Shown here piece by piece: positions 1-8,155 of a stretch of DNA of 64,000 nucleotides (positions are counted from its first letter, which is position 1; each line of letters begins with the position of its first letter). Below the pieces are notes generated by a model. That model was not told the DNA's origin. It saw only the letters and a list, made by a program, of their open reading frames with translations, and did not search any database. Origin of the DNA: Bartonella ancashensis (lineage in GTDB: Bacteria > Pseudomonadota > Alphaproteobacteria > Rhizobiales > Rhizobiaceae). The DNA is taken from contig NZ_CP010401.1 in NCBI RefSeq assembly GCF_001281405.1, positions 141,001 to 205,000 on the forward strand, in the 5' to 3' direction. The position numbers were made by a program, and so were the translations under genes.

Positions 1-45
1 CAGATACAATAAAAGATCACAAAGTTTTATTACCGAAAGAGAGTA

Positions 46-312
46 TTAAAATCCCGTTTCTATTCGATTATAAACCAATTGTGTAAAAGCATAGATCTGC
101 CCTCCAATAAATGGAGCTGTAAATGCTAATACAAAAAAGATTACTATAATTTTCGGAATAAATGTCAGAGTCATTTCTTGGATTTGCGTTAATGCTTGAA
201 CCAAAGCAATGATTATTCCAACAAACATAGCAGAAAAAACTGCTGGACCGCTTGCAATCAAAACGGTCCAGATAGCAGCAGTAACCATATCAATGGCATC
301 AGCCTCATTCAT
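46..312 (-). CDS. fliQ: Flagellar export gate protein FliQ
   Basis: This 88-residue protein is a small subunit of the flagellar type III export gate in the inner membrane, where it packs with FliP and FliR around the export channel. The sequence shows two hydrophobic helices (about residues 13-40 and 50-75) joined by a short polar loop, and the length is standard for FliQ. It is the last gene visible in the minus-strand hook operon, 20 bases after flgD. The match to family length and topology is clear. Only 45 bases remain beyond it, so the operon may continue outside the window. Confidence 0.93.
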   Translation of the reverse strand: MNEADAIDMVTAAIWTVLIASGPAVFSAMFVGIIIALVQALTQIQEMTLTFIPKIIVIFFVLAFTAPFIGGQIYAFTQLVYNRIETGF

Positions 313-332
313 ACTTCAACTCTACTACGCAA

Positions 333-824
333 TTAAGCAGCTTTTTCATCTGGTTTTTCAGTTTCACCTCCATCTGGCTTTTCGGTTTCACTTCCATCTG
401 GCTTTTCATCCATAACCGTGACACCAGGTCCTATTAAGACTTTTTCACCATTATCTAATACGGCAACTACACCATCACTATAAATGTCAACGGACTTAAC
501 ATAACCTTCAACTATGTTTCCATCTTTATCCTTAAACTGAATATATTTACCAACATAACTTGCTGCGTTATTTGTTGTTCCATTTGCGAGAACCTGCTCA
601 AGTTTCTCATTCATTTTTATGGTTTGTTCAACCATTGAAAAACTTGCCAATTGTGCCACAAATTCTGTTGAATTCATTGGGTTAGTTGGATCTTGATTTT
701 TCATTTGTGCTACTAGCAACTTCACGAATGTATCATAATCCGCATTTTGCTTTTCCCCTGAAGACTCTGGCCTTGAATCACCGTCCCGAAGAAATCCAGG
801 ATTTCCAACTGTGCTAACTGTCAT
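333..824 (-). CDS. flgD: Hook-capping scaffold protein FlgD
   Basis: FlgD caps the growing hook so that FlgE subunits can assemble. The N-terminal half contains the conserved stretch DTFVKLLVAQMKNQDPTNPM followed by a FVAQLASFSMVEQ segment, typical of FlgD. The protein is short (163 residues) and lacks most of the tudor/Fn3-like C-terminal half of enterobacterial FlgD, which is common in rhizobial forms. It ends in an acidic tail of repeated ETEKPDG units encoded by a 24-bp tandem repeat. It lies between flbT (11 bases upstream) and fliQ. Confidence 0.93.
   Translation of the reverse strand: MTVSTVGNPGFLRDGDSRPESSGEKQNADYDTFVKLLVAQMKNQDPTNPMNSTEFVAQLASFSMVEQTIKMNEKLEQVLANGTTNNAASYVGKYIQFKDKDGNIVEGYVKSVDIYSDGVVAVLDNGEKVLIGPGVTVMDEKPDGSETEKPDGGETEKPDEKAA
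347..410 (-). repeat. 24-bp tandem repeat encoding the FlgD tail
   Basis: Two full near-identical 24-bp units (347-370 and 371-394) and a partial third (395-410) sit at the 3' end of flgD. Each unit encodes the eight-residue motif ETEKPDGx. The unit length is a multiple of three, so changes in copy number would keep the frame and only change tail length. Confidence 0.85.
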
Positions 825-835
825 CTCATACCTTT

Positions 836-1294
836 CTAATACTGCATTTCAATATTTCTTACATTCACATCTGCTGTGGTGTTGATGTCTGAAGTAAGCA
901 TTTTTTCTATAACTTTAGCCTCTTTCTGAAACAAACCCCGAATTACTTTCAAAATCTCAAAGACTTTGTTTTTTCTATCAGGTAAGTACACTCTTTTAAC
1001 CCTTCCAAAAGATCGGGATCCGTAAAAGTTTGTAAAAGTTTTTTTCAATAATTCGACAAACACAGCCAGCGCTTGCTTGGCTTCTTCTGGATTAATTAAT
1101 ATAAGCTGCGCCGAGAAATAAAGTTGTTTAAGCGGCGTATCTGTATCTTCTACCTGTAAAACATGCCCTTCTAAAAGAAACGTTGCATCATTGAGTAACT
1201 CAAAAGTTACCTTACGATCGACACGTAAAACAGCACCATTAAGAAAAATTTTTTCATTTGGCTTCAACGTCAAATACATGCTCTTCTCCCTCAT
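836..1294 (-). CDS. flbT: Flagellin synthesis repressor FlbT
   Basis: FlbT is an alphaproteobacterial post-transcriptional regulator of flagellin; in Caulobacter it promotes flagellin mRNA decay. The N-terminus shows the family pattern LKPNEKIFLNGAVLRVDRKV, followed by LLNDATFLLE and a LKQLYF motif; total length is about 150 residues, as expected. The ATG at 1294 overlaps the flaF stop as ATGA, the coupling pattern used throughout this cluster. An in-frame ATG at 1279 has a GGGAG seven bases upstream and is an alternative start. Its partner FlaF is encoded just before it. Confidence 0.93.
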   Translation of the reverse strand: MREKSMYLTLKPNEKIFLNGAVLRVDRKVTFELLNDATFLLEGHVLQVEDTDTPLKQLYFSAQLILINPEEAKQALAVFVELLKKTFTNFYGSRSFGRVKRVYLPDRKNKVFEILKVIRGLFQKEAKVIEKMLTSDINTTADVNVRNIEMQY

Positions 1295-1659
1295 TCATAT
1301 CTTTCTGAATTTGTAGCAAGACCATCACGAATTGATTCAGAAATTTCAACGAGAACATCAAAATCTGCAATTTCTCCTTCATCTAACCTCTGAATTTCCT
1401 TTAAAATAAAAAAACCTATGGAAATAAGCGATGCCTTCAACGCTTGTGGCAAAGCATTATCTGCTTGTCCTAAATCTTCGATTAGAATAATCCAAAGTTT
1501 CCGGGAAAACTGAACCGCTTCACTAGACTCGTGTGTACCAGGGCCTTTTTCCTTCGCATCACGGAGAAGCTTAATGCATCGATCAAACAGTGAGCGCTCG
1601 CGTTCACGTGCGCTCATTGCGTCATCTTCCATAACGTCTTCGTATCGCATTTGATACAT
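1291..1659 (-). CDS. flaF: Flagellin biosynthesis regulator FlaF
   Basis: FlaF works opposite to FlbT in alphaproteobacteria, supporting flagellin secretion and translation. The 122-residue, largely helical protein carries the family segments ARERERSLFDRCIKLL and a central KLWIILIEDL motif, followed by a second hydrophobic helix around residues 75-90. It starts 13 bases after the end of flgL and overlaps flbT by four bases, so flaF and flbT are probably translationally coupled. Length and context agree with rhizobial FlaF. Confidence 0.92.
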   Translation of the reverse strand: MYQMRYEDVMEDDAMSARERERSLFDRCIKLLRDAKEKGPGTHESSEAVQFSRKLWIILIEDLGQADNALPQALKASLISIGFFILKEIQRLDEGEIADFDVLVEISESIRDGLATNSERYE

Positions 1660-1672
1660 AAAAAGCCTCTAT

Positions 1673-2755
1673 TTACCTAAGATAATTTACAAGACTTAAC
1701 TGCCCCATACGAGCAGTTAACGTGTAAGAAAGATTAAGCATCGCTTCCAAATCTTTAACTCTTTGGGCTACTCCAGCTGCATCAACACCAATCATATTCA
1801 GCTCTGCATTCTTTAAAAGATCTGTCTGCACCTCAATTTGATATGTTGCTGATTTTATTCTTTCTTCTGCGCTCCCTAATCTAGAAGCTGTCATAATGAT
1901 ATCATTGATAGCTGTCGTTGTAGACGTTCCGTCAGAAGATGCACGAGCATTTGCAAAGACACTTGCTTGCGCTTCTTTTGATAGACCTCTATCACCAAAT
2001 TCAGCTACTAAAATCATATTTTTCATGGCATCACGAAAACCTTTTTCGTTAGCGCTTACAGCCACATCAACAACTTCACCATTAGGCCCAATACGTTTTT
2101 CTGCAGAACCGTCTTTAGCATTTGAAAAAATCTTGCTAAAATTCTCTTCATCAAATAAGGCATTAAAAACCTCATCGATGAATTTATCCATATCTTCACC
2201 GGTAAGATCTTCAGGATTTCTTCCGTCCAGAAATTCTTCAAATGCGTCTTGAATAACTTTACTTGGACCTTCCTGACTTCCCACCTTATAAGGTTTTAAC
2301 GGAGGTTCCTTGCTATTAACACCACCAAATACATATTCACCATTATAGTTTGTATTTAAAGCGGATATAAATGAAGCTAATGCACTTTCTGCCACTGATT
2401 TTGCGGTACCTGGTGTTTCCTCTCCTATATTACCAATAAGCATATTACTAAAAAGCACTAATGCTCCTGGTACTGTTTCATCATCACCTTGTCCGATCAA
2501 ACTTTGAATTGCAGCCTGCGCTGAAGACATCCTCAAAGCCAACAATTTATTACTGTTACTAAACCCTTCGAGATAACTCATCTGATTTTGAATTTCCATC
2601 AAGCGCCCTGTACCACGACCCAACGTTAAACCAATATCATATACCCGCCCGGTCATTAATTCATAAGCAGCCTGCGTCAATTCAGACTGCCCCTGATTAA
2701 TCATATCGCGCCTTGCATTATTAAAAACATATGTCGAAACTGATTGAATTTTCAT
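1673..2755 (-). CDS. flgL: Hook-filament junction protein FlgL (HAP3)
   Basis: FlgL joins the hook to the flagellin filament next to FlgK. The start at 2755 gives the N-terminus MKIQSVSTYVFNNARRDMIN, typical of FlgL. The frame stays open upstream to 2788, but that would overlap the flgK coding end and adds a non-conserved leader. N- and C-terminal heptad-rich helices, the flagellin-like D0/D1 domains, flank a variable centre; the C-terminus reads TLTARMGQLSLVNYLR. About 360 residues. It follows flgK by seven bases in the hook operon. Confidence 0.93.
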   Translation of the reverse strand: MKIQSVSTYVFNNARRDMINQGQSELTQAAYELMTGRVYDIGLTLGRGTGRLMEIQNQMSYLEGFSNSNKLLALRMSSAQAAIQSLIGQGDDETVPGALVLFSNMLIGNIGEETPGTAKSVAESALASFISALNTNYNGEYVFGGVNSKEPPLKPYKVGSQEGPSKVIQDAFEEFLDGRNPEDLTGEDMDKFIDEVFNALFDEENFSKIFSNAKDGSAEKRIGPNGEVVDVAVSANEKGFRDAMKNMILVAEFGDRGLSKEAQASVFANARASSDGTSTTTAINDIIMTASRLGSAEERIKSATYQIEVQTDLLKNAELNMIGVDAAGVAQRVKDLEAMLNLSYTLTARMGQLSLVNYLR

Positions 2756-2762
2756 TATACAC

Positions 2763-4133
2763 CTACCGAATTGCAACCATAAGATCATCTAACATTTTGC
2801 CAATCGTACTAAGAATACGCGTTGTCGCTGCGTATGCTTGCTCCAATTGCAACATAACTGCCATCTCATCATCTGTATTAACGCCCGTTTCATTGGATAA
2901 TGCCTCAGCAGCACGCGCAAACATTGTTCTTTGATATTTCGCATTTTTATCTGCATCTGCACGTAGGCCTTCAAGCCAACTCACTGAATTTTTACTAAAA
3001 CTCATCAAAGATTGTGACGAAGACAGCCCCGTATCAGAGCCAAATTCTCTCTCTTTATCAAAAGCATCAACTAGTGATTGAATATCTTTACCAAAGTGTT
3101 CCGGGCCACCACCTTCTGTCTTGCTATCAAACAGGGGATTAAGCTTAATCCGCCCCGATAAACCTGCAAGAGAACCTATCTGACCTTCTGGCATATCACC
3201 ATCTAAAAATAAAGAAGGAGGACCAGAAAATATTGACATCAAGGCATTGGCTGTTTCATCCAATTGCTTTTGATATTGTGGTGCTATTTCATCACGAGAC
3301 TTTAAAAGACCACCGATATTGCCACTTCCATTTGGATCCATAAAAGATGAATGACCTAAAGGAACACCATCAATAAAAACTTGCTTTCCTGAAACACCGG
3401 CTGGCAAAGACGTACTCGATTGAAACGTCACTTTACGTGGATTTTTGTCATATAGTGTACTGCCATCCATACCATAGATACTTGTACTTCCATCAGAATG
3501 GCTTACTGTATTGATACCAATTTCTTGAGATAACTCTTTTAAAACGGCATCACGTTGATCCATATAGCTATATGCATCTCGACCTGAATTTTTTTCTTGG
3601 ACAACTTTTTGATCGAGTTCATGAAACCTTTGCAAAAGGGCATTAATATGGTCAACAGAATCTTGAATGTCACTATCTGCATCATTACGCAATTTTTCAA
3701 TTTCACGATTTCCCTTGTTGAGAGAATTTATCAAATCGCGTGCACGATCAACTGCAGCATCCCCAGCAGAACGCTGATCTGGATCATTTGCATAAGCTTG
3801 AAGTGCTTTTTGAAACTCACTGAGCAACTGAGAAGGTGCATGTGAATATCCATCCGCACCATGAATCTCAGATAAGCGGGTCAACCCATTTGCCAAACTA
3901 CCGGCAGCGGTAGCTTGGCTTGATTTAACTAGATAATTATCTAGCAAATATGGGTTATCATCACGACGGACGAGAACATGAACAGCTCCATTCTGCCCTG
4001 ACTCCAGATATGAAATCTTTCGAGTATAATTAGGATCTCGAGCACCAGTTATATTTTGTGCAACAACACTAAACTGACCTGTTGTTGCCTTCAAAGAATT
4101 TCGAGCTGAATTCAACGCTGAACTAAGAGTCAT
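2763..4133 (-). CDS. flgK: Hook-associated protein 1 FlgK
   Basis: FlgK forms the first hook-filament junction ring. The N-terminus (SALNSARNSLKATTGQFSVV) carries the rod/hook N-terminal domain with the usual SGL-like helix followed by a QNITGARDPNYTRK turn. The C-terminus has the conserved D-E-M-A-x-M-L-x-L-E-Q-A-Y-A-A-T-T-R-I helix of FlgK-type proteins. At 456 residues it is in the normal rhizobial range. It begins 20 bases after flgE and is followed closely by flgL, the standard order. The reading frame shows no disruption. Confidence 0.93.
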   Translation of the reverse strand: MTLSSALNSARNSLKATTGQFSVVAQNITGARDPNYTRKISYLESGQNGAVHVLVRRDDNPYLLDNYLVKSSQATAAGSLANGLTRLSEIHGADGYSHAPSQLLSEFQKALQAYANDPDQRSAGDAAVDRARDLINSLNKGNREIEKLRNDADSDIQDSVDHINALLQRFHELDQKVVQEKNSGRDAYSYMDQRDAVLKELSQEIGINTVSHSDGSTSIYGMDGSTLYDKNPRKVTFQSSTSLPAGVSGKQVFIDGVPLGHSSFMDPNGSGNIGGLLKSRDEIAPQYQKQLDETANALMSIFSGPPSLFLDGDMPEGQIGSLAGLSGRIKLNPLFDSKTEGGGPEHFGKDIQSLVDAFDKEREFGSDTGLSSSQSLMSFSKNSVSWLEGLRADADKNAKYQRTMFARAAEALSNETGVNTDDEMAVMLQLEQAYAATTRILSTIGKMLDDLMVAIR

Positions 4134-4153
4134 AGCCTCATCCCCCCTTTAAA

Positions 4154-5368
4154 TTATCGTTTTAGATTAACAATGACATCCATTAATTCAGAACCAGTTT
4201 GAAAAACTTTAGAATTAGCTGTGTAATTGCGCTGTGATTCAATCATGTCTGTTAATTCTTCACTCATATCAACATTTGAATCTTCAAGATAACCAGAATG
4301 TAACGAACCAAAGACACCATCATTGGGACGCCCTTGCATTTTAGCCCCTGTGTAAATATTTGTTTGAAAAACAGTTCCACTTAAAACAGTCAAACTTTCT
4401 GGTGACGTAACAGTAGTAACTCCTACATGCCCAATGACACGGGTTTGTCGATTGGTGTATTTGACCTGAATTTCACCATTTTTACCAAAAGAAAAATCAT
4501 CAAAAGCACCTGCTTCCATACCATTTGCTTCTGCTTCAAAGGCATAGCTATTGCCCTTCTGCGTTACCAAAGAAGCGTCTCCAACGCCTCCAAAATCAAC
4601 AACAACTTCAAAAGTCCCCGGAGGGTCTCCCCCATCATTTTCCGGTAATATTAGTTTGAAATCTGATATAGGCTCTATAAGATTGCCTTCTTTATCAAAA
4701 TTAAAGTCCGTAGTGCCAACCTTATTATCTCCATGATAAGCATCAACCGTCCATTTGTTATCGGCGGTCTTACGCATATAAAAATCGACTTGAACTTTTT
4801 TACCCTGACTATCATAAACAGTTACAGACTTCTTCTGATTATAACTTTTAGGATCATTAGGATCGATATCTCCATCCCCTAAAGCTTCCGCACTAGCGTC
4901 AAAATTTGCTTTAAAATCAATCATCGTTGTGACTTCAGGATCAAATAAATCCGTCGGGCCACCTTTAATTTGAATTCTCTCTCCTTCATCATTCAAAAGA
5001 TAATATCCAGCTGTATTACGCAGATAACCATCTTTATCACGCACGAAAGAACCTGCACGGGTTAAAAATTCATTCCCATTTTCGTCTTCAACACGAAAAA
5101 AACCATTCCCATCGATCATTGCATCACCAGAACGCCCTGTCGCACGCGCAGGACCACTGAGAGAAATATCATGACCAACATGGCTTTTTACACCACCGGG
5201 AATATATGCATAATCCCCCGAAGGCGTCACATAATTGGAAAATTGCACATTAGTACGTTTGTACCCAACTGTACCAGCATTAGAGACATTTTCTGCAACA
5301 CCAGCAAGGCGCTTTCCCTGAGCGTTCATCCCTGAAATACCCGAGTGCATCATACCGTAAATACTCAT
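4154..5368 (-). CDS. flgE: Flagellar hook protein FlgE
   Basis: FlgE polymerises into the hook. The N-terminus GMMHSGISGMNAQGKRLAGV matches the rod/hook N-terminal domain and includes the expected N-x-G-T-x-G-Y-K-R turn. The C-terminus (LTDMIESQRNYTANSKVFQT, then ELMDVIVNLKR) is the FlgE/FlgG-type C-terminal helix. The middle (about residues 80-320) is the surface-exposed D1/D2 region. At 404 residues it is close to other rhizobial hooks. It is first in its operon. The upstream gap to ftcR (5369-5602) probably holds its promoter, which in Brucella is the target of FtcR. Confidence 0.95.
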   Translation of the reverse strand: MSIYGMMHSGISGMNAQGKRLAGVAENVSNAGTVGYKRTNVQFSNYVTPSGDYAYIPGGVKSHVGHDISLSGPARATGRSGDAMIDGNGFFRVEDENGNEFLTRAGSFVRDKDGYLRNTAGYYLLNDEGERIQIKGGPTDLFDPEVTTMIDFKANFDASAEALGDGDIDPNDPKSYNQKKSVTVYDSQGKKVQVDFYMRKTADNKWTVDAYHGDNKVGTTDFNFDKEGNLIEPISDFKLILPENDGGDPPGTFEVVVDFGGVGDASLVTQKGNSYAFEAEANGMEAGAFDDFSFGKNGEIQVKYTNRQTRVIGHVGVTTVTSPESLTVLSGTVFQTNIYTGAKMQGRPNDGVFGSLHSGYLEDSNVDMSEELTDMIESQRNYTANSKVFQTGSELMDVIVNLKR

Positions 5369-5602
5369 CTCACCTCCTTATATTAATGCGTCCTAGAGAC
5401 ACGTTTTAAAATTAACTTACAAACTTCTTTACAGAAACTTTCTTGCGTGAAGCTGTTGCTTAAGTAGTTTTACGAAAAATAAAGGTGATTTTTAAATTAA
5501 GGGCATATCTTCTGATGTTATTTTAACACAAGCAAATACAAAAACAGATTTTCATGAAATATTCATTAAACAAAGGTAAAAACTATATTACGTGAAGCCT
5601 AA

Positions 5603-6289
5603 TTAATTTTTGACTATTAAACTATAGCCAAGAAAACGCTTCGAATCGATAATATCGTAACCAACTTTGAATTTTAATTTTTTGCGAAGTTTACTTATAT
5701 GGCTTTCAATGACATTTTCTTCAATAGTATCATCAAAAACACCATAGACAGCGTTGAATATTTGAGTCTTATTGACACGCCGTCCAAAATTAGAAGCAAG
5801 ATATTCAAGAATACGCCTCTCACGACGAGGTAACGGAAAGTCTACCTCGTTAATACGTGGATCACGTCCATCATTAAAAACGCTAATAGGCCCAACTCTC
5901 ACTGCAGCATCAATGCCGCGGACATCCCCTCCCATACGGCGACGAATAGCAGCAATTCGTGCTAAAATTTCGCGAACATGAATGGGTTTACGCAAAACAT
6001 CATCAATACCCGCTTGAAACAATTCTATCGTATGATCAAGCAAATTGATCTCTGTCATAGCCAATACGGGCACAGAACTATAAAATCTGATTTCCTTAGG
6101 AAGTTCAATCTGGTTTTTGCAGCTACCCAATAAGACTGCTTCAATTGAAGAAACCTCATTACTTGAAGCCTTAGAAATCCACTCACTAAAATCAGTAGAT
6201 GAGAGACCTGTCGTTGCAACACCTTCTTGAGAAAAAAGTGCAGCATAGCCATCCGTCACCAATCTACGGTCATCTACGACAACTATCAT
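5603..6289 (-). CDS. ftcR: Orphan flagellar transcriptional regulator FtcR
   Basis: This OmpR/PhoB-type regulator controls flagellar genes in Brucella (FtcR) and Sinorhizobium (Rem). From the ATG at 6289, which has an AGGGGG ribosome site, it is 228 residues: an N-terminal receiver (MIVVVDDRRLVTDGYAALF) and a C-terminal winged helix (about 130-226) with the LPRRERRILEYLA start and an ENVIESHISKLRKKL recognition region. Where the phospho-accepting Asp is expected, the sequence reads EAVLLGSC, with no acidic residue. It has no kinase neighbour. An upstream in-frame ATG at 6313 adds eight non-conserved residues. It stands alone between flgE and the transglycosylase gene. Confidence 0.88.
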   Translation of the reverse strand: MIVVVDDRRLVTDGYAALFSQEGVATTGLSSTDFSEWISKASSNEVSSIEAVLLGSCKNQIELPKEIRFYSSVPVLAMTEINLLDHTIELFQAGIDDVLRKPIHVREILARIAAIRRRMGGDVRGIDAAVRVGPISVFNDGRDPRINEVDFPLPRRERRILEYLASNFGRRVNKTQIFNAVYGVFDDTIEENVIESHISKLRKKLKFKVGYDIIDSKRFLGYSLIVKN

Positions 6290-6519
6290 TGATAGTTTCC
6301 CCCTCGAAAACATAAATCGTGTGTGCGACCCAAACCCCGCACCACTTACAACTTTCTTACTATAACTTTAATTTCTATAAAAAAACAAGTTATTTTTCTA
6401 ATTTATTATCCATAAATATTATACCTATACTATAAATTAGACATTTTTTCTTTGGTGAACAATTTATAGTTGCAAGTAACATAATCAAAAAATACCATTT
6501 TTATCAGAAATACATTAGT

Positions 6520-7083
6520 TTAATCTTTACAGAAAGATTTGGAATTAGCGGTCCACTTACCAAAACCACTAGCAACCATATTATGGATAACGCGGCAAAC
6601 ATAACGCTTTTGAGCTGGATCATTATTAGGGCCTGCATGATACCGTGCAACGGCCATTGTCCAACTCCCCTCCCTTTTGTGTAAAATTTGCAGAAAACGT
6701 GCTGCATAATCTACATTTTCACGTGGTTGAAACATTTCTTCGACAGAAGAAAAATGCAACCCGTGATAATAATGATTAATTTGCATACATCCTATGTCAA
6801 TTAATCTGATGCCACGACGCCGAGCATTTTTAAACAGAATCACCCCTTCTGCACGTGTTTTAGCAAAAACAGCACGGCCATCAATATTCAATGCATAAGG
6901 CTGGAGAGATTCTTTGTGACCTGTTTCTGTCAACCCAACAGCATAAAGAATGCCTAAAGGAACACCATAGCGCTTAGAAGCATTGATCATTTCTGCTTCA
7001 CATGCATTTTCAGCTGCAAAACCACTGAATGCGATGAAATTATACAAACAGACGGTGAGAACTACGCGGATAAGCATCTTCAT
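6520..7083 (-). CDS. Flagellar-locus lytic transglycosylase (SLT domain)
   Basis: The protein (187 residues) has a signal peptide (about 1-23, ending GFAA) and a transglycosylase SLT fold. The candidate catalytic Glu53 lies in GLTETGHKES, and CMQINHYYHGLHF and ARYHAGPN are the later family motifs. It probably cleaves periplasmic peptidoglycan to let the rod pass, since its FlgJ-type partner in this window lacks an enzymatic domain; that role is inferred. It overlaps the end of fliK by 44 bases and is last in the fliF-motBC-fliK operon. After it, 6290-6519 holds only the ftcR leader side and AT-rich sequence. Confidence 0.85.
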   Translation of the reverse strand: MKMLIRVVLTVCLYNFIAFSGFAAENACEAEMINASKRYGVPLGILYAVGLTETGHKESLQPYALNIDGRAVFAKTRAEGVILFKNARRRGIRLIDIGCMQINHYYHGLHFSSVEEMFQPRENVDYAARFLQILHKREGSWTMAVARYHAGPNNDPAQKRYVCRVIHNMVASGFGKWTANSKSFCKD

Positions 7084-8155
7084 GCAAAGGCTCTATTAAC
7101 AGTGAATCTTCCAATAAAAACTGTTTAAAAAATTGTTTTGATCCGTTGTGTCTACCTTGATCATTGCGGTCAAATGCTTGACGCTGTCCATCAAAATTTT
7201 GTTGATTATAACCCTGACCTAACCCTTGCCCTACCTGTATTAGCTGGTTTTCTGAAATAGATTTATCAACGATAGTTACCAATGAGCGTATACCATCTCG
7301 GGCATGCACTTTTTCTAAAATACGCATCAACATTTGCTGATTATCAGCTAGGAGACGTGCTGTTTCCTGACGCTGAACTTGTAATTCAATATGCAACCCT
7401 TGTGTTGTCATCCGTAACTTTGCGTCAATCGTTCCAAGCTCACCTGGTGTTAACTTCAAATGCAAAAGCTGCACAGAACCAACCTTTTTATTTAAAGTAA
7501 TCTGAACATCATTCAATGGACTGAGAAAATTTTTCTTTCCTGCCTTTAAAGAAAGTTTATCTCCTATCTTCAAATTATCAAGCGATTGAGAATGTCCCAT
7601 TGTATGAGAATGCCCTACTTCTGCATCAAAGCGAACTACTAAGGGATCATTGCTTTGTGCAGAATTATGCGTAAAACGATCCAAAAGTTTTTGAGATTGC
7701 AGATCCTGCTTTACTTCCCTTTTTTGAACCGCTTCTTCATCCACATCCACCTGTTGTATACCGTTAATCCATTGATTAGTTTTTTCATCCTTTATGAAAC
7801 CTGGATCATTTTCACCATTTACAAACGCACTTAATTTTTCTTCAATTTTATCTTGTTGCATCAATTTTTGAACCAAACATACAGAATTAATCTCTCGTTG
7901 ATGGAGAAAATCCTTCTGGCACTCTAAATGCTTCTTTTTTTCTTTAAGGATCTCTATGCTCTCTCTCTCTTGCTCTTCTTCTGTTTGTATAAGTAAGGAG
8001 TCTTCGCTGGCGTTCTCCTGACCCTTATTAACTAAAGTTTCAAATTTTCCGCGCATCTCATCGCTTATATCTTCATCAAATTGAGTTTGCCCCTTACCCA
8101 ATATAGGCGATACGGAAGAAAAGAGATCCTGCAACTTATCTGCATTAATCATCAC
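7040..8155 (-). CDS. fliK: Hook-length control protein FliK (formerly MotD)
   Basis: In rhizobia the gene after motC, once called motD, encodes FliK, which measures hook length and switches export specificity. The 371-residue protein has a charged, low-complexity, partly coiled N-terminal half. A C-terminal domain (about 210-310) contains the FliK-C pattern LKLTPGELGTIDAKLRMTTQ, then a LLADNQQMLMRILE helix. It overlaps motC by four bases (ATGA) and the transglycosylase gene by 44 bases. The N-terminal half is poorly conserved, as usual for FliK, so the call rests on the C-domain and gene order. Confidence 0.85.
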   Translation of the reverse strand: MMINADKLQDLFSSVSPILGKGQTQFDEDISDEMRGKFETLVNKGQENASEDSLLIQTEEEQERESIEILKEKKKHLECQKDFLHQREINSVCLVQKLMQQDKIEEKLSAFVNGENDPGFIKDEKTNQWINGIQQVDVDEEAVQKREVKQDLQSQKLLDRFTHNSAQSNDPLVVRFDAEVGHSHTMGHSQSLDNLKIGDKLSLKAGKKNFLSPLNDVQITLNKKVGSVQLLHLKLTPGELGTIDAKLRMTTQGLHIELQVQRQETARLLADNQQMLMRILEKVHARDGIRSLVTIVDKSISENQLIQVGQGLGQGYNQQNFDGQRQAFDRNDQGRHNGSKQFFKQFLLEDSLLIEPLHEDAYPRSSHRLFV

